A stretch of DNA of 64,000 nt from CAVVEQ01 sp963804865. Its GTDB lineage: Bacteria; Chloroflexota; Anaerolineae; Anaerolineales; Anaerolineaceae. A model generated the notes under the pieces. It made no database searches. It was not told where the DNA came from and saw only the letters and a list, made by a program, of their open reading frames with translations. Numbering within the stretch: the stretch's first letter is position 1; each line of letters begins with the position of its first letter. This document shows, piece by piece, positions 44,876-53,477 of the stretch. The stretch is from positions 1-64,000 of the forward strand of contig CAWDSH010000026.1 of the NCBI GenBank assembly GCA_963804865.1. The letters run 5' to 3'. A program made the position numbers and the translations under genes.

Positions 44876-46846
44876 TTGATCGATCTGAACACCATCCGCG
44901 GGATGATCACCGCGGGAAATAAAGCTGAAGCCATCCGCGAGCTGGCACGCGTTCTGGGCGCGGATCCACGCAGCCTTGAAGGCTGGCTTTTAATGGCACA
45001 GGCGCTGGATGATCCCGCCCGCCAGGCCGATTGCTACCGCCAGGTGCTCAAGCTCGACCCGGGCAATCCGCTGGCGATGCAGCGTTTGGAGTTGCTGCAG
45101 CCCGCATCCCCAAAACCCCAGGAGACCCCCCCACAAGCGCCGGTCAGCACGCCCGTTGAATCTCAACCGGAACCGCCGGCAAAGGCAGCGCCGCCTGCGG
45201 GCAAACCAGGCAACGAGCCGACTGCCGGGCAGCTGCCGGAGGCCTATACAACCTCCCGCACGCCATCCGGTTCGCTGATGGAATCGCACCTGCGCCCATT
45301 CGGCACCGGTTCGCTGCAATCCGCACAACCGCCGCCACCCTCAGAACCAATCCCTGCGCCTTCGCTTTTATCCCCTGAAAGAGAAAATAAAGTAAAGGAA
45401 CCTGCAAAACCGCTGTTCGATTCATTCAGACCTCTGACGAGCAAGCGTGAAAAAAGCAAGGAAACTCCACCGCCACCTCCAATCACCCCCGCTGTTGGTG
45501 AACCCCTGCAGGAGAAGCCACCCAGGAAGCCCAAAAGCCTGGCTTTTCGCCTGTTTGCCACCTTCGTGATCCTGGCAGGATTGGGCGCGATCGTCTATTA
45601 CGGGGCGCACCTCTTCGCGCAATACACGCCGGCCACCCCCACCCCGATGCCCACCTGGACCGTGGAACTCATCCCCACCAAAACCCCCCAGGATACCTGG
45701 ACCCCATTACCCACCCAAACACCGAGACCAACCCTGACCCCCGGTCCGATATTCATCAGCCCGCGCGTCGCCTTTCTCCAGGATAACCGCATCTATCTGT
45801 GGCGGGTTGGCGCAGCCCAGGCGATCGCCGAAAGTGCCGCCGCTCCGTTCTCCATTTCACCGGATGGCGGCCAGATCGTTTTCACCCGACAGGACAGTTT
45901 ATGGATGAAAGGATTGGATGGAGGTGAGGAGGGCGAGTTGGTCAGCATCGAAACCCTCCAGGCACTCCAGGAAGTGGATAACGGCATCCCGCGGGTGCCC
46001 GCATGGCTGGGCTGGCTGCCCGGGAGCCAAAAGTTACTTTTCAGTACCGCGTTCGAAGCCACGGAAGCTTATGATCTGACCATGCTCAATCTAGATACCG
46101 GCAAGCAGACCCGCCTGCTGGAAGATGGCGAAGGCGGGCGAATCCACCCTTCCCCGGATGGAAACTGGATCGGCATCAGCACCGAAGATTCCATCCAACT
46201 GCTGGAGATGAAAAGCGGTCTGACGAGCCAGCTGTTCACCTTTGAACCCGTACTATCCGATTCCGAGATCGCTTATTTCCCCGAGCTTTTATGGTCCGAA
46301 GATGCGAAATCAATCCTCGCGGTCATCCCGCCGCACGACGCGGCAAACGATTCCACAGTACCGGTGGTGATCTGGCGCCTTTCCCTGGAAGGCGGTGAAC
46401 CCGAGCGCATGGCAGAGATCAACAGCAACGGTGGTGAGGTGAAGATTTCCCCGGATCTTGGAAAGGTGATCTACCAGCTGGCGATCGGCGAGGATCCCGC
46501 TTACGGCGAGCTGCACCTGGTGAACATCGATGGCAACGATGACACCATCCTGCAGGACGCCAGCCCACTGCAGCTGGTCGGCTGGGCACCCGATTCCAAG
46601 CAATACCTGTTCCGCGAACCGGGTAAAGCGTCCATCCTGGTGGGTGCAGTTGGGCAGAGCCTGACCACCCCGTTGAGCGAATCTCAACAGCAATATGGGG
46701 ATGGCGCTCCCGACTGGCTGGATTCAAGCATGTACCTGATCCAAAATACAGATGGTCTGTACCTGGGCAACTTGAAGGGCACCGCCGAATTGATCGTTAG
46801 AGCGAATCCCGGGTCACTGCTGATCGATTTCTACCCGAAACGCTAA
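44876..46846 (+). CDS. TPR-like protein with membrane anchor and beta-propeller domain
   Basis: An intact 656-residue protein starting at TTG 44876 with GGGAG upstream. Residues 1-75 hold TPR-like helices (TAGNKAEAIRELARVLGADP, YRQVLKLDPGNPLAMQRLEL). A long Pro-rich linker follows, then one membrane helix near 230 (LAFRLFATFVILAGLGAIVY) and another Thr/Pro linker (TPTPMPTWTVELIPTKTPQD). The outer part is a TolB/WD-like beta-propeller (PFSISPDGGQIVFTRQDSLW, IHPSPDGNWIGISTED). It spans the membrane with the propeller outside. Function unknown. Confidence 0.8.
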   Translation: MIDLNTIRGMITAGNKAEAIRELARVLGADPRSLEGWLLMAQALDDPARQADCYRQVLKLDPGNPLAMQRLELLQPASPKPQETPPQAPVSTPVESQPEPPAKAAPPAGKPGNEPTAGQLPEAYTTSRTPSGSLMESHLRPFGTGSLQSAQPPPPSEPIPAPSLLSPERENKVKEPAKPLFDSFRPLTSKREKSKETPPPPPITPAVGEPLQEKPPRKPKSLAFRLFATFVILAGLGAIVYYGAHLFAQYTPATPTPMPTWTVELIPTKTPQDTWTPLPTQTPRPTLTPGPIFISPRVAFLQDNRIYLWRVGAAQAIAESAAAPFSISPDGGQIVFTRQDSLWMKGLDGGEEGELVSIETLQALQEVDNGIPRVPAWLGWLPGSQKLLFSTAFEATEAYDLTMLNLDTGKQTRLLEDGEGGRIHPSPDGNWIGISTEDSIQLLEMKSGLTSQLFTFEPVLSDSEIAYFPELLWSEDAKSILAVIPPHDAANDSTVPVVIWRLSLEGGEPERMAEINSNGGEVKISPDLGKVIYQLAIGEDPAYGELHLVNIDGNDDTILQDASPLQLVGWAPDSKQYLFREPGKASILVGAVGQSLTTPLSESQQQYGDGAPDWLDSSMYLIQNTDGLYLGNLKGTAELIVRANPGSLLIDFYPKR

Positions 46847-46862
46847 CCCCCCTTCCAAGAAT

Positions 46863-46899
46863 AAAAACGCCAGCCGCCTTTCAGCAGCTGGCGTTTTTT
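46863..46899 (+). terminator. Terminator after the beta-propeller gene
   Basis: Arms AAAAACGCCAGC and GCTGGCGTTTTT around a 12-nt loop with T-run. Confidence 0.88.
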
Positions 46900-46910
46900 A
46901 TGAGCCGCTC

Positions 46911-47252
46911 TCAGCGATTTCCGCTTGATTCGCGCATTTGTTTTTTCAGCATCTCGATTTGCGCGCGGGTGTCGGCGATCTTCGAGAAGATCTTGTCCTT
47001 GTGCGCCATGCCGGATTCGTACAGCATTTTCAACGCTTCAGCCCGGGTTTGCACCGCGCCGGATTCCACCAGCATGTCCAGCCGCGAGCGCAGGTCGCTA
47101 TTGGCCTGGATGATCATCAGGCCGGTGAGATCCTCAGCCGCCTTACCGAGCGCCAGTCCCAGCTCGATGGCATCGCGCCCCAATTCCTTCAAGAAACCTT
47201 CCATATCACCCGCCTGCTGCGGGGACTGCGTCTTTTTGTTCTGTTCTGTCAT
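46911..47252 (-). CDS. Small ribbon-helix-helix-like/coiled-coil protein
   Basis: A 113-residue protein. The middle (IIQANSDLRSRLDMLVESGA followed by VQTRAEALKMLYESGM) matches the beta-helix-helix pattern of its neighbour. The C terminus (KIFSKIADTRAQIEMLKKQM) is a coiled coil. The start MTEQNKKTQSPQQAG at 47252 follows AGGAGG. It is a diverged paralogue of the gene at 47262 and lies 9 nt after it, so they are a tandem pair. Confidence 0.65.
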   Translation of the reverse strand: MTEQNKKTQSPQQAGDMEGFLKELGRDAIELGLALGKAAEDLTGLMIIQANSDLRSRLDMLVESGAVQTRAEALKMLYESGMAHKDKIFSKIADTRAQIEMLKKQMRESSGNR

Positions 47253-47261
47253 TTCAACCTC

Positions 47262-47702
47262 CTAATCATTTACGTTCTTTTTAATCTCATCGCGCAGCTG
47301 GGCTTTGAGCCGGTTAATCTGATCGGCAATATTACCGATCTTATTAAAAAGCGGCTTGTTAGCCTGGATGCCTTCCGAAATCAAAAAGGCAGCGCTCTCG
47401 GAGCGGCTTTTTGCGATCTCCGCATCCACCAGCTGATCGAGGGAACGCAGCATATCGTCATTGACCCGCACCATCACCACGTTACCCCTGCCCTGCAGCA
47501 CCTCGCCCAGGGTCTGGCCAATATCCTCCACCTGTTTGACCGCCTTCTGGAAGCCAGATTCGCCTGATGGGCCATGCGAAGCGGCGGGTACTTCAGCGGC
47601 CGGCCTGGCTTTTGGCGCCGCCTTTGGCTTTGCTTTAGGCTGAGCCTTTGGCGCAGGCGGAAAATCCTTTGCGGTTCCGCCGCTGACATTATTATCTGTC
47701 AT
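47262..47702 (-). CDS. Ribbon-helix-helix protein with Lys/Ala/Pro-rich N terminus
   Basis: A 146-residue protein. The N-terminal 45 residues are a basic repeat-like tail (KAQPKAKPKAAPKARPAAEV). NVVMVRVNDDMLRSLDQLVD and AEIAKSRSESAAFLISEGIQ fit a CopG-type ribbon-helix-helix domain. The C terminus (KIGNIADQINRLKAQLRDEI) is a coiled coil. The start at 47702 follows AGGAG. It probably binds DNA, and the tandem heptads just upstream are its likely operator. The basic tail could add nonspecific DNA binding. Confidence 0.72.
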   Translation of the reverse strand: MTDNNVSGGTAKDFPPAPKAQPKAKPKAAPKARPAAEVPAASHGPSGESGFQKAVKQVEDIGQTLGEVLQGRGNVVMVRVNDDMLRSLDQLVDAEIAKSRSESAAFLISEGIQANKPLFNKIGNIADQINRLKAQLRDEIKKNVND

Positions 47703-47719
47703 GGTTGTTCTCCTTTTTG

Positions 47720-47755
47720 TATTACATATTACGAATTACATATTACATAATTACG
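47720..47755. promoter_or_regulatory. Tandem 7-bp repeats upstream of the ribbon-helix-helix genes
   Basis: Consecutive heptads TATTACA, TATTACG, AATTACA, TATTACA (47720-47747), then AATTACG at 47749-47755 after one extra base. They start 18 nt upstream of the ATG at 47702. Repeated heptads are the operator form of some ribbon-helix-helix repressors. Confidence 0.7.
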
Positions 47756-47849
47756 TGTATTTTGTCAAGAGGCAAACAGGCGTTGGTGAGTGCGCGCGTG
47801 TTAGAATTCTGCTATTATTTTCAAATACTGCAACGAAGATCGAGGGCTC

Positions 47850-48440
47850 ATGGAAAACACGCCGGAAAATGGTTTCAATGGTAAGACGCCCAGGCACCAC
47901 GAGCACGTCTGCCCCATGTGGCTGGCGCCTTTTCTTTCCTCGCCGCTGCGATGGCTTTTCCAAAATCCGAAGCGGATCATCGCTCCGTACCTGTCTCCCG
48001 GGCAGAGCGCGGCGGATATCGGCTGCGGGCCCGGCTTTTTCACCATCCCGATGGCAGAACGCGCCGGTGCGAACGGGAAGGTTTATGCCATCGACCTGCA
48101 AGCAGAAATGCTTGAACTCGTGCGGCGAGCGGCGGAGAAAGCCGGCGTTCAGGATCGAGTCATCCCCGTCACTGCACAATCCAATACATTGAATTTCAAT
48201 GAAAAAGTCGATTTCGCGCTTACCTTCTGGGCTGCCCACGAAGTGCCCGATCAGCTTAATTTCTACCGCGAGGTGGCGGGCATGCTTAAGCCGGGCGGAA
48301 AATTCCTGCTGATCGAGCCGAAACTGCACACCGAAGAAGAATACATGAGCGATGCGCGCGATCTCCTGGTCAGCCTGGGCTTGAGATATCTCGGTCCGGC
48401 AGCTATCCGATTAAGCATGGCGATGGTCTTCGAGAAATAA
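47850..48440 (+). CDS. Class I SAM-dependent methyltransferase
   Basis: An intact 196-residue protein. SAADIGCGPGFFTIPMAERA is motif I, KVYAIDLQAEMLELVRRAAE is motif II, and VAGMLKPGGKFLLIEPKLHT is the later motif of UbiE-like small-molecule methyltransferases. The start MENTPENGFNGK at 47850 has a weak upstream site. The next gene starts 2 nt after its stop, so it leads a three-gene operon with a cyclase-like protein and a NUDIX hydrolase. Substrate unknown. Confidence 0.87.
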   Translation: MENTPENGFNGKTPRHHEHVCPMWLAPFLSSPLRWLFQNPKRIIAPYLSPGQSAADIGCGPGFFTIPMAERAGANGKVYAIDLQAEMLELVRRAAEKAGVQDRVIPVTAQSNTLNFNEKVDFALTFWAAHEVPDQLNFYREVAGMLKPGGKFLLIEPKLHTEEEYMSDARDLLVSLGLRYLGPAAIRLSMAMVFEK

Positions 48441-48442
48441 GC

Positions 48443-49249
48443 ATGGATCTGGATCTGGCAATTGCTTTTGTTTCTGACTACGGCGATGAAATGCAGATTG
48501 CCAGACTGGCTTACATCCTTCACAACACCAGTGTGACGATTGAAGTCCTCAGCGACCTATTGAAATATCAGCAGTCTGACGGCAGTTTTGCGCTCCCCTT
48601 CCCAAATGGTCCGTTCAGTTCCATCAACGAAACGCTGAACGGACTCTGGAGGATGGAAGAGTTGGGCATGATGCGGTCGGTGGCGGCAGAGCTGGCGTGC
48701 CGTTACCTCGTATCCAGGCAGGGCAAGGATGGGAGCTGGCAGGAAGATCCCGATAATCCGACGCCGATGCAGAGCTACATGCAGGATCCGCTCTTCGGCT
48801 GCTATCTGAGCGCCTACGCAGCCTACTGGCTGGCATTTTCAGGGTATGGCTCTGCCGCCGTTTTGAAAAAAGCCGCCGGTTACCTGGCGGGGATCCAAAA
48901 ACCAGCGGGAAATTTTGTCGGCTTCCTGCATACCACCTGGCTCGCCAGCAGTGCGCTGTTTATGATCAGCGGTCCGCGCGACCGGCGGGCGAAGATGGGA
49001 CTGAAGTTCCTCCAAGGCAGACTCTGGGAGGATTGGGAGCCATCGCAGATCGCCTGGGCGCTTTCCTGTTTCGGAAATGCCCGGTTATCGCGCAAGCACG
49101 CCTTCATCACCAGCGGCATGGATGCGTTGGAGGATCGTCAAATGGATGATGGGAGCTGGGCTTCAGAGGACGGGGAGGGCTTCGAGGTGGAAGCGACGAT
49201 CGCGGTGATTAAAGCCTGGAAATTTTTCCACAAGGAGAAAACCGCGTGA
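48443..49249 (+). CDS. Small prenyltransferase/squalene-cyclase-like alpha-alpha barrel protein
   Basis: An intact 268-residue protein made of QW-like repeats: LLKYQQSDGSFALPF, LVSRQGKDGSWQED, LAGIQKPAGNFVGF and LEDRQMDDGSWASEDGEG. These are the repeat units of terpenoid cyclases and prenyltransferase beta subunits. It is about half the size of squalene-hopene cyclases and lacks a visible DxDD acid motif, so it may not be a cyclase itself. The stop overlaps the start of the NUDIX gene. A role in modifying or sensing a lipid is possible but unproven. Confidence 0.75.
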   Translation: MDLDLAIAFVSDYGDEMQIARLAYILHNTSVTIEVLSDLLKYQQSDGSFALPFPNGPFSSINETLNGLWRMEELGMMRSVAAELACRYLVSRQGKDGSWQEDPDNPTPMQSYMQDPLFGCYLSAYAAYWLAFSGYGSAAVLKKAAGYLAGIQKPAGNFVGFLHTTWLASSALFMISGPRDRRAKMGLKFLQGRLWEDWEPSQIAWALSCFGNARLSRKHAFITSGMDALEDRQMDDGSWASEDGEGFEVEATIAVIKAWKFFHKEKTA

Positions 49250-49707
49250 CCAAAAAACAGCTGGATAAAAGCACTTTTCTGAAGATCGTCGAGCTCACCC
49301 CGCTGGTATCCATCGACCTGATCCTGCAGAACCCGAAAGGCGAAGTCCTGCTCGGCTTCCGCCGCAACCAGCCGGCGCAGAATTGCTGGTTCGTGCCCGG
49401 GGGCAAGATCCTCAAGGACGAGCGCATCGCGGATGCCATCACCCGCATCGCAAAGGCTGAGCTGGGTATTGACTTGAACGCCAGTGACGCGCATTTCAAG
49501 GGGTTCTACGAGCACCTCTACGCGGATAACTTCACGGGCAAACCGGGTATCAGCACGCACTACATCGTCCTGGCGCACGAATTCACCTTGCCCGAAGGCG
49601 CGCAGATCCGCGGCGACGACCAGCACAGCGACCTGCGCTGGTGGAGCATTCCCGAGCTGCTCGCTTCACCGGACGTGCACGAGAACACCAAGGCTTATTT
49701 CCGCTGA
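49246..49707 (+). CDS. NUDIX hydrolase, GDP-mannose mannosyl hydrolase-like
   Basis: An intact 153-residue protein starting at GTG 49246, overlapping the previous stop (GTGA). SIDLILQNPKGEVLLGFRRN, FVPGGKILKDERIADAITRI and AKAELGIDL form a Nudix box that is shortened and degenerate, as in Gmm enzymes. The end DDQHSDLRWWSIPELLASPD is also Gmm-like. Gmm releases mannose or glucose from GDP-sugars. It closes the methyltransferase/cyclase-like operon. Confidence 0.87.
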   Translation: MTKKQLDKSTFLKIVELTPLVSIDLILQNPKGEVLLGFRRNQPAQNCWFVPGGKILKDERIADAITRIAKAELGIDLNASDAHFKGFYEHLYADNFTGKPGISTHYIVLAHEFTLPEGAQIRGDDQHSDLRWWSIPELLASPDVHENTKAYFR

Positions 49708-49726
49708 TTTTTATCCTCACAACCCC

Positions 49727-49757
49727 TTGACATTAACGTAACGTCATAGTTTATACT
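49727..49757 (+). promoter_or_regulatory. MerR-type promoter with 19-nt spacer
   Basis: TTGACA (49727-49732) and TATACT (49752-49757) are 19 nt apart, the stretched spacing typical of MerR-activated promoters. The spacer contains an imperfect dyad (TGAC ... GTCA) with repeated AACGT. The ATG lies 6 nt after the -10 box. Confidence 0.8.
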
Positions 49758-49763
49758 GGCAGC

Positions 49764-50513
49764 ATGTACACGGTGAAACAGCTTGCCAGCCTGGCGGGCA
49801 TCACGCCCCGCACGCTGCACCATTACGACCAGATCGGGCTCCTCAAGCCGTCCCGGGTGGGCGATAACGGCTATCGCTACTACGGGGAGGAAGCCCTGCT
49901 GCGCCTGCAGCAGATCCTGCTCTACCGCGAGCTGGACATGCCCCTCGAAAGCATTCGCCTGGTCCTGGAGCGCCGCGTTTTTGACGTGCTGGGCGCGCTG
50001 GAAGATCACAAGGGCGAGCTGCGCAAACGCGCGGCACGCATCGAGCGGCTGATCGCCACCGTGGACGATACCATTCTGCATTTACAAGGGAAAAAAGAAA
50101 TGAGCGAAAAACAACTATTCGAACCTTTCAACGAAGAACAGCAGGCGGAATACGAAAAGGAAGCCATGCGCATGTACGACCCGGAGATCGTCAAAGCTTC
50201 TCACCGCAAATGGAAAAGCTACACCGATGCCGATAAGAAGCGCATTGGCGATGAAGGCAATGCCGTTTATATCGGCTTCCTCAACGCGATTGGAAAAGGA
50301 CCTGCCTCCCCGGAAGCGCAGACATGCGTTGCTGCCTGGCGCAAACACATGGATTACTTCTGGACACCGAACGAGGAACAGCTTCTCGGTCTCGCCGACC
50401 TCTATAACGAAGATGCGCGCTTCAAGGCGAATTTCGACAAGATCGATCCACGCCTGGCAGCTTTCGTGCGAGAGGCAGTCAAGGTCTATATCGGCAACCT
50501 TAAGAAAAAATGA
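49764..50513 (+). CDS. MerR-family regulator with TipA-like effector domain
   Basis: An intact 249-residue protein. The MerR helix-turn-helix is YTVKQLASLAGITPRTLHHY, with DQIGLLKPSRVGDNGYRYYG as wing. A dimerisation helix follows. The C terminus (FNEEQQAEYEKEAMRMYDPE, FWTPNEEQLLGLADLYNEDA, REAVKVYIGN) is the TipAS-like antibiotic-recognition domain. It should activate its own promoter when it binds a peptide antibiotic or other drug. The start is probably leaderless. A terminator follows. Confidence 0.93.
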   Translation: MYTVKQLASLAGITPRTLHHYDQIGLLKPSRVGDNGYRYYGEEALLRLQQILLYRELDMPLESIRLVLERRVFDVLGALEDHKGELRKRAARIERLIATVDDTILHLQGKKEMSEKQLFEPFNEEQQAEYEKEAMRMYDPEIVKASHRKWKSYTDADKKRIGDEGNAVYIGFLNAIGKGPASPEAQTCVAAWRKHMDYFWTPNEEQLLGLADLYNEDARFKANFDKIDPRLAAFVREAVKVYIGNLKKK

Positions 50514-50534
50514 ACTGATGTGGGACTATCAAAC

Positions 50535-50566
50535 GAGCCGGGATGATCTCCCGGCTCTCATTTTTC
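50535..50566 (+). terminator. Terminator after the MerR/TipA gene
   Basis: Arms GAGCCGGGA and TCCCGGCTC around TGATC, then TCATTTTT. Confidence 0.9.
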
Positions 50567-50600
50567 GTTGAGCTCCTGTTACGGGATGGATACCTTCCAC

Positions 50601-50606
50601 TATAAT
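50601..50606 (+). promoter_or_regulatory. -10 box of the beta-propeller lipoprotein gene
   Basis: TATAAT ends 7 nt before the ATG at 50614 with no ribosome site between them, consistent with a leaderless message. Confidence 0.55.
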
Positions 50607-50613
50607 GTGGGTT

Positions 50614-51687
50614 ATGACCGTTCGTTCCCTTCATCCATTGCGTTCAAGGCGTCGAATCCTTGTTTCAATCCCTGCCGCATTGGCTCTCCTGCTTGGCAGC
50701 ACTGGATGCAACCTGCCATACGCAGCCCCCAGGGAGGATTATGCGGCAACCTTTGAAGCGCAATTGACCCTCAACGCCACACCCATCCAGCCATCCGCGA
50801 CAGCAGAACCGGTTGAAACGGTCGCCAGCCGAGCCAACCTCCACCAGCGAATCCGCCGGGAATCCAACCGCGGCGCTGCCGCCGGTCTTTCCCGAGAATC
50901 CACCACAGGGCAGGATCGTTTTCACCTGTTACATCGATGGTTTCGATAACATCTGCCTGATGAACGCGGATGGCAGCAATATCACGCGTTTGACCGACGC
51001 CCAGGCTACCGAGTTCTACGCCTCGATCTCACCTGATGGCACCGAGATCGTCTTCTCTTCGCGGCGGGAAGGCTCCTTCCGCATTTATGGCATGGATATG
51101 GAGGGCGGTGATTTGCGCCGCCTGAGCGAAGGATCGGGCAGCCACTATGCCCCGGAGATCTCGCCGGACGGCAGCCAGATCGTTTTCACAGTCGAGAGCG
51201 GGCGGTCACAGATATGGGTGATGAGCCGCGATGGCTCCAACCCACACACACTGACGAATACGGGCAGCAACATCGATCCCACCTGGTCACCGGATGGAGC
51301 GCAGATCGCCTTCGCCTCCAACCGCTCCGGCAGCCAGCAGCTCTGGGTGATGAACAGCGACGGCTCCGGGGAGCGCCAGGTGACCGATCTGCCCGATATG
51401 GGTGGACGCAGCAGCTGGTCGGCGGATGGCACAACGCTGGCGTTTTACGCCGGTCCGCGGGGAAATCGAAATATTTACACGATCATCGTTAATGGGAGCG
51501 ACCTGCGCCAGCTGACCAATGGCGGGGACAACCTGGGACCGTGTTTCTCGCCGGACGGCGCCTGGATCACTTTGCCTCGTTTCGCGATGGCAACAACGAG
51601 ATCTACGTGATACGCCCGGACGGCACGGAGCAGACCCGCCTGACGGCCAACACCCGCCCGGATTGGCAGCCGCGCTGGGGGCCGTAG
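50614..51687 (+). CDS. TolB-like beta-propeller lipoprotein (two frameshifts)
   Basis: About 357 residues. The signal has RILVSIPAALALLLGSTGC, followed by a Pro/Thr linker. The propeller repeats read IVFTCYIDGFDNICLMNADG, YASISPDGTEIVFSSRREGS, YAPEISPDGSQIVFTVESGR, DPTWSPDGAQIAFASNRSGS and later copies. The frame moves near 50820 in the linker and near 51570. The end FASFRDGNNEIYVIRPDGTE to WQPRWGP stops at 51687. It should be anchored outside the membrane and bind a protein or glycan. Function unknown. Confidence 0.78.
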
Positions 51688-51691
51688 AAAG

Positions 51692-52066
51692 CTATAACGG
51701 CGCCAGCACCCAACGGCCGTAGGCGGTGAAAGCTGCCAGCGCGAAGAGGATCAGGCTGACCCACACCTTGGGTGTTTCGCGGCAGGAAAGGTGAAAGCCA
51801 ATGGCAGCCAGGTTCATCAATGCCAGCAGCGCAGCCGCCCAGGGCACCAGCCATACCAGTGAACGGATGAAAAAGGGCAGGACCAGACCAAGACTTCCCA
51901 GCAGTGCGAGGAGGGCAATAAATATCAAAATGGGTCGCGTTGCTGTCCCCAGGTGCTGATTACCACGCTGCATCTTGGCAGTATCCGGGCGAATGCCATG
52001 GTTAAAAACCACGGTCAGAAATTTCAGGCAAAGCACAAGTTGTAATATCCACAATACCGTATTCAT
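51692..52066 (-). CDS. Small membrane protein (about four helices)
   Basis: An intact 124-residue protein: TVLWILQLVLCLKFLTVVFN, PILIFIALLALLGSLGLVLP, WAAALLALMNLAAIGFHLSC, VSLILFALAAFTAYGRWVLA. The layout resembles DoxX-like proteins. The start at 52066 overlaps the upstream DUF1697 stop (ATGA), so the two are coupled. Confidence 0.72.
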   Translation of the reverse strand: MNTVLWILQLVLCLKFLTVVFNHGIRPDTAKMQRGNQHLGTATRPILIFIALLALLGSLGLVLPFFIRSLVWLVPWAAALLALMNLAAIGFHLSCRETPKVWVSLILFALAAFTAYGRWVLAPL

Positions 52067-52623
52067 ATTAAACCCTCCGATCCGCTGGAAGTATATTTTT
52101 CAGCGATCAATTTGACAGTATTCACCCCGCGCAAGGTTGATCTGATCCCCATCGTCCTTTCAAGGACGGCATTCGAAAAAGTGGATTCGCTTTGCCTTTT
52201 CTGGCAAAGCCAATAGATCTCGCGACCGTGCACAAGGAATTCATCGATCGGGGTTCTTAACATCATCAGCTTTTCAATCGAAGCCGCATTGAGGGGATCT
52301 GCAAGAAACGCAATGTTAAACGCCGCGGCTTTTTCAATTTCCGCTTGTGGAAAAGGCTGGTATTCAACAATGCGGGTCAATTCATTGGGGGTCCTGATGA
52401 AGGCGGCGACATCATACCCCAGGGCGTGGCGAAGCCCGGCCTGGATTTGTTCCTCGAGCTGCCGGCTGTCCTCTGAATTGGCCTCGAAGATCACGTTGCC
52501 GCTGGCGATGAACGTTTCCACATTATTGAAACCAAAGGATTCGAAAAGCTGGCGCAATCGATCCATTTTGACGGTATGACCGCCGACATTAATGGCGCGC
52601 AGGAAGGAAATGTACCGGATCAT
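52063..52623 (-). CDS. DUF1697-family protein
   Basis: An intact 186-residue protein. MIRYISFLRAINVGGHTVKM at the N terminus, FGFNNVETFIASGNVIFEAN and the C-terminal SNAVLERTMGIRSTLRGVNT are the family hallmarks. The function of the family is unknown. It lies 3 nt after the alpha/beta-hydrolase gene. Confidence 0.92.
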   Translation of the reverse strand: MIRYISFLRAINVGGHTVKMDRLRQLFESFGFNNVETFIASGNVIFEANSEDSRQLEEQIQAGLRHALGYDVAAFIRTPNELTRIVEYQPFPQAEIEKAAAFNIAFLADPLNAASIEKLMMLRTPIDEFLVHGREIYWLCQKRQSESTFSNAVLERTMGIRSTLRGVNTVKLIAEKYTSSGSEGLI

Positions 52624-52626
52624 GGT

Positions 52627-53445
52627 CTATTGAGAATTTTTGCCAATGAATTCCCGGATGTCCTCGCCGAACTGCTTCTCGCTCATGATCTCGTGCCCCT
52701 TGCCGGGGTAGAGCTTGAGCGTGGCGCCGGGGATCATGGCAGCCATTTCTTTTGCGGAGCCGCGCTGGAAATAGAAATCGTTCTCGCCATCCAGCAGCAG
52801 CACGGGGGACTTGATGCGCTTCAGGCTTTCGACTGAATCAAAGGTCACTTCGGCTTGCGCCTCGATGAGGATATCCTGTCTATAGGTAGGACTCTTCTCG
52901 CCCATGAAGGTTCCGCCCATCAGCCACATGATCGGGGACATCACCCAGCGCATGATGCCCGTGGGATAGATGGCTTCCGCGATGGTGAATCCCGCCTCGC
53001 GGTCCCTGCCCTGGCTGGCGAACTGCGCGTAGCGCACGTCCACCTGCGTGCCGGCTTCGGTCATTTTATGCGTGGCCATGGCGATGACCAGGTGATCGCA
53101 GAGATCGGCGTGATCGGCAGCGAAGAACTGCGCGATCATCCCACCGTAGGAAATACCCACCACCAGGTCCACGTGACCGCCGAATTCCTGGCGGATGAGC
53201 TCGGCGTAATCGTCCGACATCATGCGCGCGGTGTAGCCTTCGGTCAAACCGGATTTGCGGCTGACGGCGTAAAGGGTGTATTGCGAGAGGAACGATTTCA
53301 ACCCGGCGATCATGAACGAAAAGGCAAATCCGCGCGGGATGCCGTTGCCCGGGCCGCCCAGGAAGAAGAGCAGGGTCTTTCCGCCCGTCCCCGTGCGCGC
53401 GAAGGGAATGCTATTCTTGAAGATGCCATATTGAATCTCAGCCAT
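52627..53445 (-). CDS. Alpha/beta-hydrolase
   Basis: An intact 272-residue protein. LLFFLGGPGNGIPRGFAFSF is the oxyanion region, DLVVGISYGGMIAQFFAADH carries the nucleophile Ser in GxSxG, VLLLDGENDFYFQRG the acid and LYPGKGHEIMSEKQFG the His. It is a cytoplasmic esterase or lipase of unknown substrate. The start at 53445 (MAEIQYGIFKNS) follows GGAGGA. Confidence 0.9.
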   Translation of the reverse strand: MAEIQYGIFKNSIPFARTGTGGKTLLFFLGGPGNGIPRGFAFSFMIAGLKSFLSQYTLYAVSRKSGLTEGYTARMMSDDYAELIRQEFGGHVDLVVGISYGGMIAQFFAADHADLCDHLVIAMATHKMTEAGTQVDVRYAQFASQGRDREAGFTIAEAIYPTGIMRWVMSPIMWLMGGTFMGEKSPTYRQDILIEAQAEVTFDSVESLKRIKSPVLLLDGENDFYFQRGSAKEMAAMIPGATLKLYPGKGHEIMSEKQFGEDIREFIGKNSQ

Positions 53446-53477
53446 GGATTTCCTCCCCATCAGATTGGAGATTGTTT

